Shown here piece by piece: positions 18,800 through 29,080 of a stretch of DNA of 64,000 nt. The notes beneath the pieces were generated by a model that was given only the letters and a program-made list of their open reading frames with translations, had not been told where the DNA came from and searched no databases. The DNA lies in NCBI RefSeq assembly GCF_028294535.1, contig NZ_JAQBIE010000003.1, positions 124,001-188,000 of the forward strand. The letters run 5' to 3'. Origin of the DNA: Paracoccus onchidii. GTDB taxonomy: Bacteria; Pseudomonadota; Alphaproteobacteria; Rhodobacterales; Rhodobacteraceae. Each line of letters begins with the position of its first letter. Position 1 is the first letter of the stretch. Made by a program: the position numbers and the translations under genes.

Positions 18800-19618
18800 A
18801 TGGGATTTCCCGGCGTCTGGATGACAGAAAGCGAAAGCATGATCTATCGCGTGGTGCCCAAATGCGCCTGCTCGACCATCGGTCAGATCATGTATTATTC
18901 GGATCATGGTCGGTTCTTCGACGGAGACATCCACGATTCGACCGCCGGCCTTCACAAATGGTCCCAAGACGAAAGCCAACCGCTGATCCAGCGTGCCGTG
19001 CGCAATCATGCGGCGCTGACCTATACCTGCGTGCGCAATCCATATAACCGCATCCTGTCATCTTTCTTTGACAAGATCGCAGGCATCCAGCGCAATGGGC
19101 GGCGCTATCGCGGCAATCTGGTGCCACAGCTGATCCAACGCTATGGGATCGATGTCGGCAGCCCCGAGAACAATTTTGAATTCGACCAGATCGCCAGCTT
19201 TCGCAGGTTCCTGCTGTTCGCACGTGACACGATCCGCTTTCGCCGCCCGATGGAGCCCGATATTCACTGGTCCGCCATGTCGGGTCATATATCGACCTTT
19301 ATCGTGAATGGTGGTCGCTACGACCAGATCTTCTTTACCGAAAAGTTCAACGCGGGCATGCAGGCCGTTCTGGACGCCAGCGAAACACCGGTGCAGGTCG
19401 ATCTGGACACGGTGCCCCGGTTCAACGAATCCGAGGGCCACGGTCCCAAACGCGCGCATAAGGTCAGCGAATATTTCGACGATCTGTCGCGGCACCTGAT
19501 CTGGGAAATCTACAAGAACGATTTCCAGCTGTTCCGTTACGACTTTGACAATCCGGACAACAAGCTGCCCATTTCGGACATAGATCTGGACGAAGTTCAC
19601 GCCAAGCTGGGTCGCTAG
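18800..19618 (+). CDS. Sulfotransferase family protein (PAPS-dependent, Sulfotransfer_2-like)
   Basis: A 272-residue protein. The 5'-phosphosulfate-binding motif appears as RVVPKCACSTIGQ at 17-29 (the usual form is PKTGSTS), and the 3'-phosphate site as TCVRNPYNRILSSFFDK near 75-92. FFTEKFNAGM resembles the loop preceding the substrate region. It would transfer sulfate from PAPS to a sugar or tyrosine hydroxyl. AAAGGAG lies upstream of the ATG. The AT-rich 160-base gap to the divergent GT14 gene (18637-18799) probably holds both promoters. The pairing with a glycosyltransferase points to a sulfated glycan, but the acceptor is unknown. Confidence 0.82.
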   Translation: MGFPGVWMTESESMIYRVVPKCACSTIGQIMYYSDHGRFFDGDIHDSTAGLHKWSQDESQPLIQRAVRNHAALTYTCVRNPYNRILSSFFDKIAGIQRNGRRYRGNLVPQLIQRYGIDVGSPENNFEFDQIASFRRFLLFARDTIRFRRPMEPDIHWSAMSGHISTFIVNGGRYDQIFFTEKFNAGMQAVLDASETPVQVDLDTVPRFNESEGHGPKRAHKVSEYFDDLSRHLIWEIYKNDFQLFRYDFDNPDNKLPISDIDLDEVHAKLGR

Positions 19619-19627
19619 ACAGAAGAA

Positions 19628-19651
19628 AGGCGCAGCCGTTTGGCCGCGCCT
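19628..19651 (-). terminator. Terminator downstream of dps
   Basis: AGGCGC-A-GCC (19628-19637) pairs with GGC-C-GCGCCT (19642-19651) around a GTTT loop with one mismatch. Read on the minus strand, the stem is followed by TTTCTTCT, so it probably terminates dps; the sulfotransferase gene ends just before it on the other strand. Confidence 0.68.
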
Positions 19652-19673
19652 GTTCCGGCCATGGGTCAGGCCG

Positions 19674-20147
19674 TCATTCCAGGTGGCTTTCCATGAACCA
19701 CAGATCCTTGTCCGCAACGCGCGATGCAGCGGTGAAGATGTCGGCGGTATCCGCATCTCCGGCGTCGTCGGTGGCGTCGATCGCCGCCCGCAGATTTGCG
19801 CCGTGATCGCGCAGGCGGGCGCAGATGGCGGTCAGGTGATCGGCCACCTTGGTCAGATCGGTCGGATATTCATCCAGTGTTGCATTCTTCGCGACGAGTT
19901 CGGCGGTCCCCAGCGCCACGCCGTCCAGAATTTGCACTCGTTCCGCCATCACGTCGATCTGTTCCTGCAGATTTGCATAGACCGTATCGAACAGCTCGTG
20001 CACGGCGATGAAATTCGGACCCTTGACGTTCCAATGCGCCTGTTTGATCGCCAATCCCAACGCCAGACTGTCGGCCAGACGGGCATTCAGTTCCGAGATA
20101 GCGGTTTTCCGGGCGTTGTCGCTTAGACCTTTGACATTCACAGCCAT
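19674..20147 (-). CDS. dps: Dps family DNA-protection/ferritin-like protein
   Basis: A 157-residue Dps that forms dodecamers, oxidises and stores iron with hydrogen peroxide and shields DNA. The intersubunit ferroxidase site is visible in KQAHWNVKGPNFIAVHELFD, followed by VYANLQEQIDVMAERVQIL, with the expected His, His, Asp and Glu ligands. Length is standard. AAGGAG is placed before ATG 20147, whereas longer in-frame starts lack one. It has its own hairpin terminator at 19628 and stands downstream of acpP on the same strand, separated from it by a terminator. Confidence 0.95.
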   Translation of the reverse strand: MAVNVKGLSDNARKTAISELNARLADSLALGLAIKQAHWNVKGPNFIAVHELFDTVYANLQEQIDVMAERVQILDGVALGTAELVAKNATLDEYPTDLTKVADHLTAICARLRDHGANLRAAIDATDDAGDADTADIFTAASRVADKDLWFMESHLE

Positions 20148-20232
20148 TGTCAGCTCCTTGTTATTCATCCGCCCAGACAACCCACCCGCCGCGATCGGGT
20201 TCCGTGCTTGGCGATGCATCCCCCGAAAAGAA

Positions 20233-20266
20233 AAACGGCGCTTTCCCAAACAGGAAAGCGCCGTTT
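20233..20266 (-). terminator. Intrinsic terminator of acpP
   Basis: AAACGGCGCTTTCC (20233-20246) pairs perfectly with GGAAAGCGCCGTTT (20253-20266), 14 bp with a six-base loop. On the minus strand a T-rich run follows (GTTTTTCTTTTC), a textbook Rho-independent terminator 33 bases past the acpP stop. Confidence 0.9.
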
Positions 20267-20299
20267 CTTAAAAGCTGTCGATCAGACCGTCGAAACAGT

Positions 20300-20533
20300 T
20301 CAGACCGCGCCTTTGATGAAGTTTACCGCATCACCCACGGTCTGGATAGTTTCGGCAGCATCGTCAGGGATTTCGATCCCGAACTCTTCTTCGAAAGCCA
20401 TGACCAGCTCGACGGTGTCGAGGCTGTCTGCGCCCAGATCATCGATGAACGAAGCGGATTCAACCACTTTGTCCTCGTCGACGCCCAGATGCTCGACAAC
20501 GATCTTCTTTACGCGATCAGCGATATCGCTCAT
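20300..20533 (-). CDS. acpP: Acyl carrier protein
   Basis: The 77-residue carrier of fatty-acid synthesis intermediates. The phosphopantetheine attachment serine lies in [20 protein letters not shown] (Ser37), and the rest is the highly acidic four-helix ACP. It follows fabG, but a sigma-70 promoter at 20628-20655 and a strong terminator at 20233-20266 mean it can be transcribed on its own, as expected for such an abundant protein. Confidence 0.98.
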   Translation of the reverse strand: MSDIADRVKKIVVEHLGVDEDKVVESASFIDDLGADSLDTVELVMAFEEEFGIEIPDDAAETIQTVGDAVNFIKGAV

Positions 20534-20627
20534 GTCACATCCTCATTCTCACGGGCATCCGCCCAAGTTTTGCGCGGGCACATTGCCCGGTTCAGCACAG
20601 GGCGGTTCCCCTGCAGCTAAGGGCGGG

Positions 20628-20655
20628 GATATAGCACCCTAGAACCCTCTTGCAA
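20628..20655 (-). promoter_or_regulatory. Sigma-70 promoter of acpP
   Basis: On the minus strand TTGCAA (20655-20650) and TATATC (20633-20628) are spaced by 16 bases, close to the vegetative consensus. The start would fall near 20621, giving a leader of about 88 bases before the acpP ATG at 20533. Confidence 0.7.
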
Positions 20656-20677
20656 CCTGTTTTCAACGGATTCTCGC

Positions 20678-20695
20678 GCCGCGCTGCAGCGCGGC
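20678..20695 (-). terminator. Perfect palindrome after fabG
   Basis: GCCGCGCTGCAGCGCGGC is an 18-base perfect palindrome ten bases beyond the fabG stop. It can form a short stem but has no T-tract; it may partly separate fabDG from acpP transcription. Confidence 0.45.
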
Positions 20696-20704
20696 ACATT
20701 CCGT

Positions 20705-21442
20705 CTAGACCATCGACATACCGCCATTGACGTGCAAAGTGGCCCCTGTCACGTAACCTGCCGCCGGACTTGCCAGATATGTGACCGCCGCCGCAATATC
20801 ATCGGGGGCGCCCATGGCACCTGCGGGGATCTGGGTCAGAATCTTGCCCTTCTGCTCGTCGTTCAGCTTGTCGGTCATGGCCGTCGCGATAAAGCCCGGC
20901 GCAACACAGTTGACGGTGATACCCCGGCTTGCAACCTCATAGGCCAGCGATTTCGACATGCCGACCAGGCCCGCCTTGGCAGCCGCGTAATTGCCCTGCC
21001 CCGGGTTGCCGGTCGTTCCCACCACCGACGTGATATTGACGATCCGCCCCCAGCGGGCCTTCATCATGCCGCGCAAAACCCCGCGTGACAGGCGGAAAAC
21101 GCTGGTCAGGTTCACATCCAGAACCTGTTGCCATTCATCGTCCGACATTCGCATGAACAGGTTGTCGCGCGTGATACCTGCGTTGTTGACCAGCACATCC
21201 ACGGATCCCATCGCCTCTGCCGCCGCCTTGGGCAATGCTGCCACGGCATCGGCGTCGGACAGATTCGCGGGAACCACATGGGCGCGTTCACCCAATTCAG
21301 CCGCAAGTTCCTGCAACGGTGCTTCGCGCGTGCCCGACAGCGCGACCGAGGCCCCGGCCGCATGCAATGCCTTGGCGATCGCGCCGCCGATACCGCCCGA
21401 AGCACCGGTAACCAGTGCATTCTTACCCGTCAGATCAAACAT
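20705..21442 (-). CDS. fabG: 3-oxoacyl-[acyl-carrier-protein] reductase FabG
   Basis: NADPH-dependent reductase of the first reductive step in fatty-acid elongation. The 245-residue SDR protein has the cofactor loop TGASGGIGGAIA near 14, NNAG in VLVNNAGITRDNLF, the catalytic Ser in NITSVVGTTGNPGQ, and the YxxxK pair in NYAAAKAGLVG. It is encoded between fabD (39-base gap) and acpP, the usual fatty-acid cluster. Confidence 0.97.
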   Translation of the reverse strand: MFDLTGKNALVTGASGGIGGAIAKALHAAGASVALSGTREAPLQELAAELGERAHVVPANLSDADAVAALPKAAAEAMGSVDVLVNNAGITRDNLFMRMSDDEWQQVLDVNLTSVFRLSRGVLRGMMKARWGRIVNITSVVGTTGNPGQGNYAAAKAGLVGMSKSLAYEVASRGITVNCVAPGFIATAMTDKLNDEQKGKILTQIPAGAMGAPDDIAAAVTYLASPAAGYVTGATLHVNGGMSMV

Positions 21443-21481
21443 GTCTGCCTCTTTGGTTGTGTCATGACTTTCAGGTCCGGT

Positions 21482-22408
21482 TCAGCCCTTCAGCGCAGCA
21501 ATATCTGACGGAGTGCCGATATTGCGCAACTGTGCGTCCCTGGCGATTCGCTTGATCATGCCCGACAATGCCTTGCCAGAGCCGATTTCCCAGAATTCGG
21601 TCACGCCAGCTTCGATCAGCTTGGCCATCGATTCGCGCCAACGGACGGTTCCCGTCACCTGTTCGACCAACAGCCGGCGGATCGCACCCGGCTCGATCAC
21701 GGCTTCGGCACGAACATTGGCGATCAGTGGAACCGCGGGGGGCTGAATATCGACACCCGCCAGGGCATCGGCCATCACCGCCGCCGCGGGTTGCATCAGC
21801 ACCGAGTGGAACGGCGCAGATACCGGCAGCATCAATGCCCGCTTCGCACCGGCCTCTTTCATGGCGGCGGCAGCACGTTCGACGGCATCCTTATGCCCCG
21901 AAATCACCACCTGAGACGGATCATTGTCATTGGCGGCCTGAACAACCTCGTCGCCGGCCAGATCACGCGCAATTCGGTCCACCGTTTCGAATTCCAGCCC
22001 AAGGATTGCCGCCATCGCGCCCTGCCCGACAGGCACGGCTTCTTGCATTGCCTGCCCGCGCAGACGCAACAGCCGCGCAGTATCTTCCAGGGTTAGTGCC
22101 CCTGCAGCACAAAGTGCCGAATATTCGCCAAGCGAATGACCCGCGACATAGCTGGCGTCGTGGATCCCGATGCCCTCGGCTTCCAGCGCACGGAACGCGG
22201 CCATCGACGCAGCCATCAACGCGGGCTGGGCATTCTGGGTCAGCGTCAATGTCTCGATATCGCCGTTCCAGATCAGATCCGACAGCTTTTCGCCCAATGC
22301 GTCATCGACCTGATCGAAAACATCGCGCGCAGCCGGATAGGCCTCGGCCAATTCGCGCCCCATGCCAATGGTTTGCGCCCCCTGTCCCGGAAAGACGAAT
22401 GCCCGCAT
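21482..22408 (-). CDS. fabD: Malonyl-CoA:ACP transacylase FabD
   Basis: Transfers malonyl groups from CoA to ACP. The 308-residue protein has FVFPGQGAQTIGMGREL at the start, the nucleophile elbow GHSLGEYSAL near residue 91, an active-site His in PVSAPFHSVLMQPA near 200 and a C-terminal GSGKALSGMIKRI. It leads the fabD-fabG-acpP set. Confidence 0.97.
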   Translation of the reverse strand: MRAFVFPGQGAQTIGMGRELAEAYPAARDVFDQVDDALGEKLSDLIWNGDIETLTLTQNAQPALMAASMAAFRALEAEGIGIHDASYVAGHSLGEYSALCAAGALTLEDTARLLRLRGQAMQEAVPVGQGAMAAILGLEFETVDRIARDLAGDEVVQAANDNDPSQVVISGHKDAVERAAAAMKEAGAKRALMLPVSAPFHSVLMQPAAAVMADALAGVDIQPPAVPLIANVRAEAVIEPGAIRRLLVEQVTGTVRWRESMAKLIEAGVTEFWEIGSGKALSGMIKRIARDAQLRNIGTPSDIAALKG

Positions 22409-22493
22409 CGCGGCCCCCTGTTCTGGTTTCCCTTGTCCCAGCCCTTACCCTGCAGGGGCCTGCGCCGCAACTGAACCCGTTCCCGGGCCACGA

Positions 22494-22518
22494 AAAAGGG
22501 GCCACAAAGGCCCCTTTT
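22494..22518 (-). terminator. Intrinsic terminator of ndk
   Basis: AAAAGGGGCC (22494-22503) pairs with GGCCCCTTTT (22509-22518) around a five-base loop. On the minus strand the stem is followed by TTTTTCG, so it ends the ndk transcript; it lies 26 bases past the stop. Confidence 0.88.
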
Positions 22519-22543
22519 CCACGTTCAACGATACCTGTCAGCC

Positions 22544-22966
22544 TTAGCCGACCAGTTCCAGGCCCGAAAAGAAGAACGCGATTTCCTGTGCGGCCGTTTC
22601 CGGTGCGTCCGAACCATGAACCGTGTTTTCGCCGACCGACAGGGCGAATTCCTTGCGGATGGTGCCCTCGGCTGCGTCCGCCGGGTTGGTTGCGCCCATC
22701 ACTTCGCGGTTCTTGGCGATCGCGCCTTCACCTTCCAGAACCTGCACCACGACCGGCTCGGAGGCCATGAATTCCACCAGTTCACCATAGAAGGGACGCT
22801 CTTTGTGGACTTCGTAGAATTTGCCGGCTTGCTCGGACGACAGCTTGATGCGCTTTTGTGCGACGATGCGCAGGCCGGCATCCTCGAACTTGGCGTTGAT
22901 CTTGCCGGTCAGGTTGCGCTTGGTGGCGTCGGGCTTGATGATCGAAAGGGTACGTTCGGTGGCCAT
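22544..22966 (-). CDS. ndk: Nucleoside diphosphate kinase
   Basis: Transfers the gamma phosphate between nucleoside triphosphates and diphosphates. The 140-residue enzyme begins [19 protein letters not shown] and contains the active-site motif [16 protein letters not shown], with the phosphorylated His near residue 117. The start at 22966 fits the family; an upstream extension in frame to 23086 has no homology. It has its own terminator at 22494-22518. Confidence 0.98.
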   Translation of the reverse strand: MATERTLSIIKPDATKRNLTGKINAKFEDAGLRIVAQKRIKLSSEQAGKFYEVHKERPFYGELVEFMASEPVVVQVLEGEGAIAKNREVMGATNPADAAEGTIRKEFALSVGENTVHGSDAPETAAQEIAFFFSGLELVG

Positions 22967-23172
22967 GGCTTTACCTTGTCTGACTGCGGCGGGGCAGGCC
23001 CGCCAGTTCTGAAATCCGCGTCCCGTTAGCAGGCTTGCCCGCTGGCAGCAAGAACAAGCACCCGCCCCGGGGTCGATTGCACGCAAAGAGACACTGTTGC
23101 GTCACGCCTGCCGTGATAGCACAGTCCCAAGGAACAGACGCGACAGCCAGAGAACCGGCACAGGGGCAGAAC

Positions 23173-24279
23173 ATGGCCGAAAACTCATCGACAGATCAGA
23201 ACGAGACAGTGGTGCATTTCAGCCTGTCAAAGAAATATGGCGTGCCCTTTGCCACCATCCTGACCGTGTTTGGCCTGGGCCTGCTGGTCGCGGCCATATG
23301 GACATGGTCCTCCGTGTTGCTGCTGGGCTTCGCCGCGGTTCTGGTGGCAATCGCGCTGCGCACGACCGCCGCAATGCTGCATCGACATCTGGGCGTGCCG
23401 TTGAAGATGGCCATCCTGCTGACCGCCATCATCGTATCGGCGCTGCTGATCGCGATCCTGGGGGCGATCGGGCCGGCCATTTCCAAGCAATTCAGCCAGC
23501 TACTCGCAAGCCTGCCTTCGGCATGGAAGCAGGTGAATGACTGGCTGGACATGAGCAGCGTGGGCCAGTTCATCGAACGCAGGATCGAAACCAATAGCGG
23601 CAACGGGGGTGGCAATTCCGGCGGCACCAGCATCCCGTCGATCTTCGGCTATCTGACGGGAACCATTACGACCGTGTTTGGCGGTCTGGCGAATGTGGTC
23701 CTGATGCTGACCATGGCGATCTTTCTGGCACTGGACGCCCCCGTCTATTCAGGTGGTTTTCTGCGCCTGGTGCCACTGTCATATCGCGACCGCGCAACCG
23801 AGATCCTGCACGAATGCGGCACGGCGCTGGCGCGCTGGATGGGCGGGCAGCTGCTGGACATGGTGATCGTGGCTCTGCTGACGGGGCTGGGGCTTTGGTT
23901 GCTGGGCGTGCCCTTGGCAATGGTGTTGGGTCTGATCGCAGGGCTGACGAACATCATTCCGGTGGTCGGCCCGTTCATGTCCGGCGTTCCGGCCGTGATG
24001 TTCGCCCTGACCCAGGGTGTCGATCAGGCGGTTTCGGTCGCATTGCTGTTCATCGCGATCCAACAGATCGAGGGCAACATCCTGATGCCGATGATTCAGC
24101 AATATGCCGCCAACCTGCCACCAGTGCTGACCATCCTGGCGATCGTGGCCTTTGGCGGGTTGTTCGGACTGTTTGGCGTCATTCTGGCCACACCGCTGTT
24201 GCTGGTTTCGATCATTCTGGTTCAGCGCCTGTATGTCGAGGACGTGCTTGGCGATTTTCAAGGCGGCGGAGACGCCTGA
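23173..24279 (+). CDS. AI-2E family transporter (PerM/YdiK-like permease)
   Basis: A 368-residue inner-membrane protein of the AI-2 exporter superfamily. Two hydrophobic segments near 25-65, a helix near 80-105, an extramembrane region (about 110-165, with a Gly/Asn/Ser-rich stretch NSGNGGGNSGG), then paired helices to the end with PVVGPFMSGVPAV and QQIEGNILMPMIQ, which are family hallmarks. Substrates of most members are unproven; export of signals or ions has been proposed for individual cases. It is divergent from ndk, with a 206-base gap that shows no strong element. Confidence 0.88.
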   Translation: MAENSSTDQNETVVHFSLSKKYGVPFATILTVFGLGLLVAAIWTWSSVLLLGFAAVLVAIALRTTAAMLHRHLGVPLKMAILLTAIIVSALLIAILGAIGPAISKQFSQLLASLPSAWKQVNDWLDMSSVGQFIERRIETNSGNGGGNSGGTSIPSIFGYLTGTITTVFGGLANVVLMLTMAIFLALDAPVYSGGFLRLVPLSYRDRATEILHECGTALARWMGGQLLDMVIVALLTGLGLWLLGVPLAMVLGLIAGLTNIIPVVGPFMSGVPAVMFALTQGVDQAVSVALLFIAIQQIEGNILMPMIQQYAANLPPVLTILAIVAFGGLFGLFGVILATPLLLVSIILVQRLYVEDVLGDFQGGGDA

Positions 24280-24374
24280 TCATGAACCTGGATGCAATTC
24301 TGACATTGATCTTTCGTAAATTCGACACAAGATAACGTTAATGTCCGCCACGTGACAGCAGAGGGGTTGCCGCC

Positions 24375-25130
24375 ATGCAGCCATTCATCAGGGGGCGCTA
24401 TCAGGCGCGACTGGCCAGGACGGACCATGAAATCCTTGCCGCGCAGCGGTTGCGCTGGCTGTGTTTTGTGGCCCGCAATGATGTGTCCGACGACGGCACG
24501 CAGATCGATTGCGACGATCTCGATTCCCATTGTCGGCACATGTTGATCGAAGAGGTCGAAACCGGCCGACTGATCTGTTGCTTTCGTTTCCTGCCACTTG
24601 CGGGCGGATCCGAGATCGCGCGCAGCTACTCGGCCCAGTTCTACAACCTTGCCGCGCTCGAAAGCTTTGATGGTCCGATGGTCGAGATGGGGCGCTTCTG
24701 TATCCATCCCGAAATTCGCGACCCCGACATCATCCGCACGGCATGGGCGGCCATGACACGCTTCGTTGACGAAGCCGGGATCGAAATGCTGTTCGGCTGT
24801 TCCAGCTTTGTTGGCACCGAACCCGAAGATCATGCCGACGCCTTCGCCATGCTCAAGGAACGCCATCTGGCCCCGCGCCGCTGGCTGCCACGGGTCAAGG
24901 CGCCCAAGGTGTTCCGCTTTGCCCGCGCTCTGCGCCTGCGCAAGCCCGATCCGAAACGCGCCATGGCCGCGATGCCGCCCCTGCTGCGCAGCTATCTGGC
25001 GATGGGCGGCTGGGTCAGCGATCACGCCGTGGTCGATCCGGCCTTACGCACCATGCATGTCTTTACCGGGGTCGAGATCCGCGCGATTCCCCCCGGACGC
25101 CGCCGCCTGATGCGGGCAGTGGCTGGCTGA
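24375..25130 (+). CDS. olsB: L-ornithine N-alpha-acyltransferase (OlsB-like, GNAT fold)
   Basis: First enzyme of ornithine lipid synthesis, adding a 3-hydroxyacyl chain from ACP to ornithine. The 251-residue protein begins QPFIRGRYQARLARTDHEIL, keeps RLRWLCFVARN, CRHMLIEEVETGRLICCFRF and the core EMGRFCIHPEIRDPDIIRTA, all typical of OlsB. The O-acyltransferase gene olsA, which is often next to it, is not in the following 800 bases, where the urease cluster begins. There is a 142-base gap to ureD. Confidence 0.85.
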   Translation: MQPFIRGRYQARLARTDHEILAAQRLRWLCFVARNDVSDDGTQIDCDDLDSHCRHMLIEEVETGRLICCFRFLPLAGGSEIARSYSAQFYNLAALESFDGPMVEMGRFCIHPEIRDPDIIRTAWAAMTRFVDEAGIEMLFGCSSFVGTEPEDHADAFAMLKERHLAPRRWLPRVKAPKVFRFARALRLRKPDPKRAMAAMPPLLRSYLAMGGWVSDHAVVDPALRTMHVFTGVEIRAIPPGRRRLMRAVAG

Positions 25131-25272
25131 CGAAACCTGATTTTCGGATTCCGCTCATTTATTCAGCAGCCAGCCCCGGAAAGGGGCAGATGTTGCAGCT
25201 TTGCTTGTCTGACACGCAGTTTAGGGCGCGCCAATCGTTGACCCGGCCCATGCGGACGCGCCCTCTGCCCAT

Positions 25273-26088
25273 ATGTTCGACAGCGATGCCCTCGATCCAG
25301 TCATGCAACGCAGCCGCGGCAATGCCTCCGTGGTCATGGGGTCGCATGGCCTGATCGACCTGTCGCAGCGCGGCTCGGCCAAGGCGATGCTGCCGCGCAT
25401 GACGGCGGGCCTGCCCGAAATCGTGTTCCTGAATACCTCGGGGGGGCTGGCATCAGGCGACAGGCTGGCCTTCGCGGTCGAGTTGCGCCCCGGCACGCGC
25501 GCCCTTGCGACGACCCAGACGGCGGAACGCGCCTATCGCGCGACAGACGATCCCGCACAGGCGCAGGTGACCCTGACCGTGGGCGCGGGCGGCTGGCTGG
25601 ACTGGCTGCCGCAGGAAACCATCCTGTTTCACGGATCGAAGCTGGACCGTCACACGCGGATCGACCTTTCGGGTGATGCGGGCTGCATGCTGCTGGAAAC
25701 CGTGGTTCTTGGCCGGATCGCCATGGACGAGGTTCCGACCCGCCTGCATCTGCGCGACCGCCGCGAGGTCTGGCGCGACGGTCGCATCCTGCATCACGAC
25801 GCGCTGGCGCTGGACGATGCCACCCTGCCGCGCCTGACCGGGCCCGCGCTGACCGGCACCGCCCGCGCGCTGGCGACGCTGGCCGTGATCGCGCCCCATG
25901 CGCCCGATCTTCTGACCCGTGCGCGCGACGTGCTGGACGAACCCGGCGTGACGGGCGCGGCCAGCGCCCCGCCCGGACGCCTGGTCATCCGCCTTCTGGC
26001 GCAGGGCGACTGGCCCCTGCGGCGGCAGGTGAACCGCCTTCTGGGGGCGCTGCGCCCCGATCCCCTTCCCCGTATCTGGCAGGTCTGA
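25273..26088 (+). CDS. ureD: Urease accessory protein UreD
   Basis: Chaperone that binds the urease apoenzyme together with UreF and UreG and helps insert nickel. The 271-residue protein shows [47 protein letters not shown] and [14 protein letters not shown], all conserved in UreD. It leads a run of 13 genes on the same strand that ends with urtE. No good Shine-Dalgarno is visible before the ATG, so the start is less certain than the frame. The 142 bases upstream are moderately AT-rich and presumably hold the promoter. Confidence 0.94.
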   Translation: MFDSDALDPVMQRSRGNASVVMGSHGLIDLSQRGSAKAMLPRMTAGLPEIVFLNTSGGLASGDRLAFAVELRPGTRALATTQTAERAYRATDDPAQAQVTLTVGAGGWLDWLPQETILFHGSKLDRHTRIDLSGDAGCMLLETVVLGRIAMDEVPTRLHLRDRREVWRDGRILHHDALALDDATLPRLTGPALTGTARALATLAVIAPHAPDLLTRARDVLDEPGVTGAASAPPGRLVIRLLAQGDWPLRRQVNRLLGALRPDPLPRIWQV

Positions 26089-26089
26089 C

Positions 26090-26401
26090 ATGAATCTTTC
26101 CCCCCGCGAGCGTGAAAAGCTGCTGGTCTCGGTCGCCGCGATGGTCGCCCGCAACCGCCTGTCGCGCGGCGTCAAGCTGAACCACCCCGAGGCCATCGCC
26201 CTGATCACCGATTTCGTGGTCGAGGGCGCGCGCGACGGCCGCACCGTGGCCGACCTGATGCAGGCCGGTGCCCATGTGATCACCGCAGGCCAATGCATGC
26301 CCGGCGTCCCCGAAATGATTGAATCCGTGCAGGTCGAAGCGACCTTTCCCGACGGCACCAAGCTGGTCACCGTCCATCACCCCATCCGTCACGAGGCCTG
26401 A
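26090..26401 (+). CDS. ureA: Urease subunit gamma
   Basis: The 103-residue structural subunit of the nickel urease. It starts [20 protein letters not shown] and contains [18 protein letters not shown] and [20 protein letters not shown], near-invariant in UreA. It lies one base after the ureD stop and overlaps the stop/start junction with the small gene at 26402. Confidence 0.98.
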   Translation: MNLSPREREKLLVSVAAMVARNRLSRGVKLNHPEAIALITDFVVEGARDGRTVADLMQAGAHVITAGQCMPGVPEMIESVQVEATFPDGTKLVTVHHPIRHEA

Positions 26402-26578
26402 ATGAAAAAGCTTTCCATTACTGCCGCAATTCTGCCGACCCTCGCCTCGGCCCATGTCGGCGATCACAGCCATGTCGGCCCCGATCACCTGCTGACGCAG
26501 CCCGACCATCTGGGCGTGATCGGCGTTGTGGTCGTCGTAGCTCTGGGTGCGTGGCTGTGGATCCGGAGCCGGTCATGA
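26402..26578 (+). CDS. Small His-rich exported or membrane protein within the urease operon
   Basis: A 58-residue reading frame between ureA and ureB: ATG directly follows the ureA TGA, and its own TGA overlaps the ureB ATG (ATGA). It begins [20 protein letters not shown], which looks like a signal peptide with cleavage after ASA, leaving an N-terminal His. The segment [14 protein letters not shown] carries four His and two Asp residues. A hydrophobic helix ([17 protein letters not shown]) follows and a basic RSRS end. The end-to-end packing with ureA and ureB makes it very likely a real gene. The N-terminus recalls HupE/UreJ nickel permeases, which also begin with a His-rich motif after a signal sequence, so metal binding is a plausible guess, nothing more. 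Confidence 0.82.
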   Translation: MKKLSITAAILPTLASAHVGDHSHVGPDHLLTQPDHLGVIGVVVVVALGAWLWIRSRS

Positions 26579-26880
26579 TCCCGGGCGAGGTCCTGCCCGC
26601 CGAGGGTTCCATCACCCTGAACGAGGGGCGGGACGAGATCGCGCTGATGGTCGCCAATACCGGCGACCGTCCCATCCAGGTCGGCAGCCACTACCACTTT
26701 GCCGAGACCAATCCCGGCCTGCGCTTCGACCGCGATGCCGCGCGCGGCATGCGCCTGTCGATCCCGGCGGGCACCGCCGTCCGCTTCGAGCCCGGCCAGT
26801 CGCGGGAAATCCGCCTGATCCCCCTTGCCGGCGCGCGCGTCGTGCAGGGTTTCCGCCAAGACATCATGGGGGCGCTGTAA
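26575..26880 (+). CDS. ureB: Urease subunit beta
   Basis: The 101-residue structural subunit. It starts [20 protein letters not shown] and has [20 protein letters not shown] and [18 protein letters not shown], standard for UreB. ATG 26575 overlaps the stop of the small gene upstream by four bases, and the ureC start lies two bases after its stop, so translation through this block is tightly coupled. A GTG at 26551 in the same frame is not needed. Confidence 0.97.
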   Translation: MIPGEVLPAEGSITLNEGRDEIALMVANTGDRPIQVGSHYHFAETNPGLRFDRDAARGMRLSIPAGTAVRFEPGQSREIRLIPLAGARVVQGFRQDIMGAL

Positions 26881-26882
26881 CC

Positions 26883-28571
<1,689 letters not shown>

Positions 28572-28579
28572 GGTTCGCC

Positions 28580-29080
28580 ATGACCCTTCACTGCCACCGC
28601 ATCATCCGTAACGCCCAAGGCCCCTTCGCCGCGGAAATCGCGCTGGATTACGAATCCCGCCTGCTGCGCCGCAAGCGTCTGACCAGCGCGGCGGGCGATT
28701 TCATGCTGGACCTGCCCGAGGTCGTCAGCGTCGAGGATGGCGATGCCTTCGCCCTGTCCGACGGGCGGCTGGTCGTCATGCGTGCGGCCCCTGAACCCGT
28801 GCTGGTCGTCACCGGCGATCTGGCGCGGCTGGCGTGGCATATCGGCAACCGCCACACCCCTTGCCGGATCGAGGCCGACCGTCTGATCATCCGTCAGGAC
28901 CACGTGCTGGAAGCGATGCTGCGCCAGCTGGGCGCGGCGGTCGAACGCGCCGATCTGCCCTTCAGTCCCGAAGGCGGCGCCTATGGCCATGGTCGCACCT
29001 TCGGACATGATCACGGCCATTCGCATGACCACGGACATGGGCACGGGCACGACCATGACCACCATCACGAACACGCCTGA
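28580..29080 (+). CDS. ureE: Urease accessory protein UreE (nickel metallochaperone)
   Basis: Delivers nickel to UreG and the urease complex. The 166-residue protein has the UreE N-terminal domain (RKRLTSAAGDFMLDLPEVV), the metal-binding domain with WHIGNRHTPCRIE and DHVLEAMLRQLGA, and a C-terminal tail from about residue 145 that is dominated by His, Asp and Gly ([20 protein letters not shown]), as in Klebsiella UreE. The tail should bind several nickel ions. Its last 26 bases overlap the start of ureF. Confidence 0.96.
   Translation: MTLHCHRIIRNAQGPFAAEIALDYESRLLRRKRLTSAAGDFMLDLPEVVSVEDGDAFALSDGRLVVMRAAPEPVLVVTGDLARLAWHIGNRHTPCRIEADRLIIRQDHVLEAMLRQLGAAVERADLPFSPEGGAYGHGRTFGHDHGHSHDHGHGHGHDHDHHHEHA

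Noticed and set aside
25183..25196. GG-N10-GC upstream of ureD as a sigma-54 promoter for nitrogen control
   Set aside because: Only the GG/GC dinucleotides fit; the rest (GGGGCAGATGTTGC) departs from TGGCAC-N5-TTGC, and no NtrC-like pair was evident.
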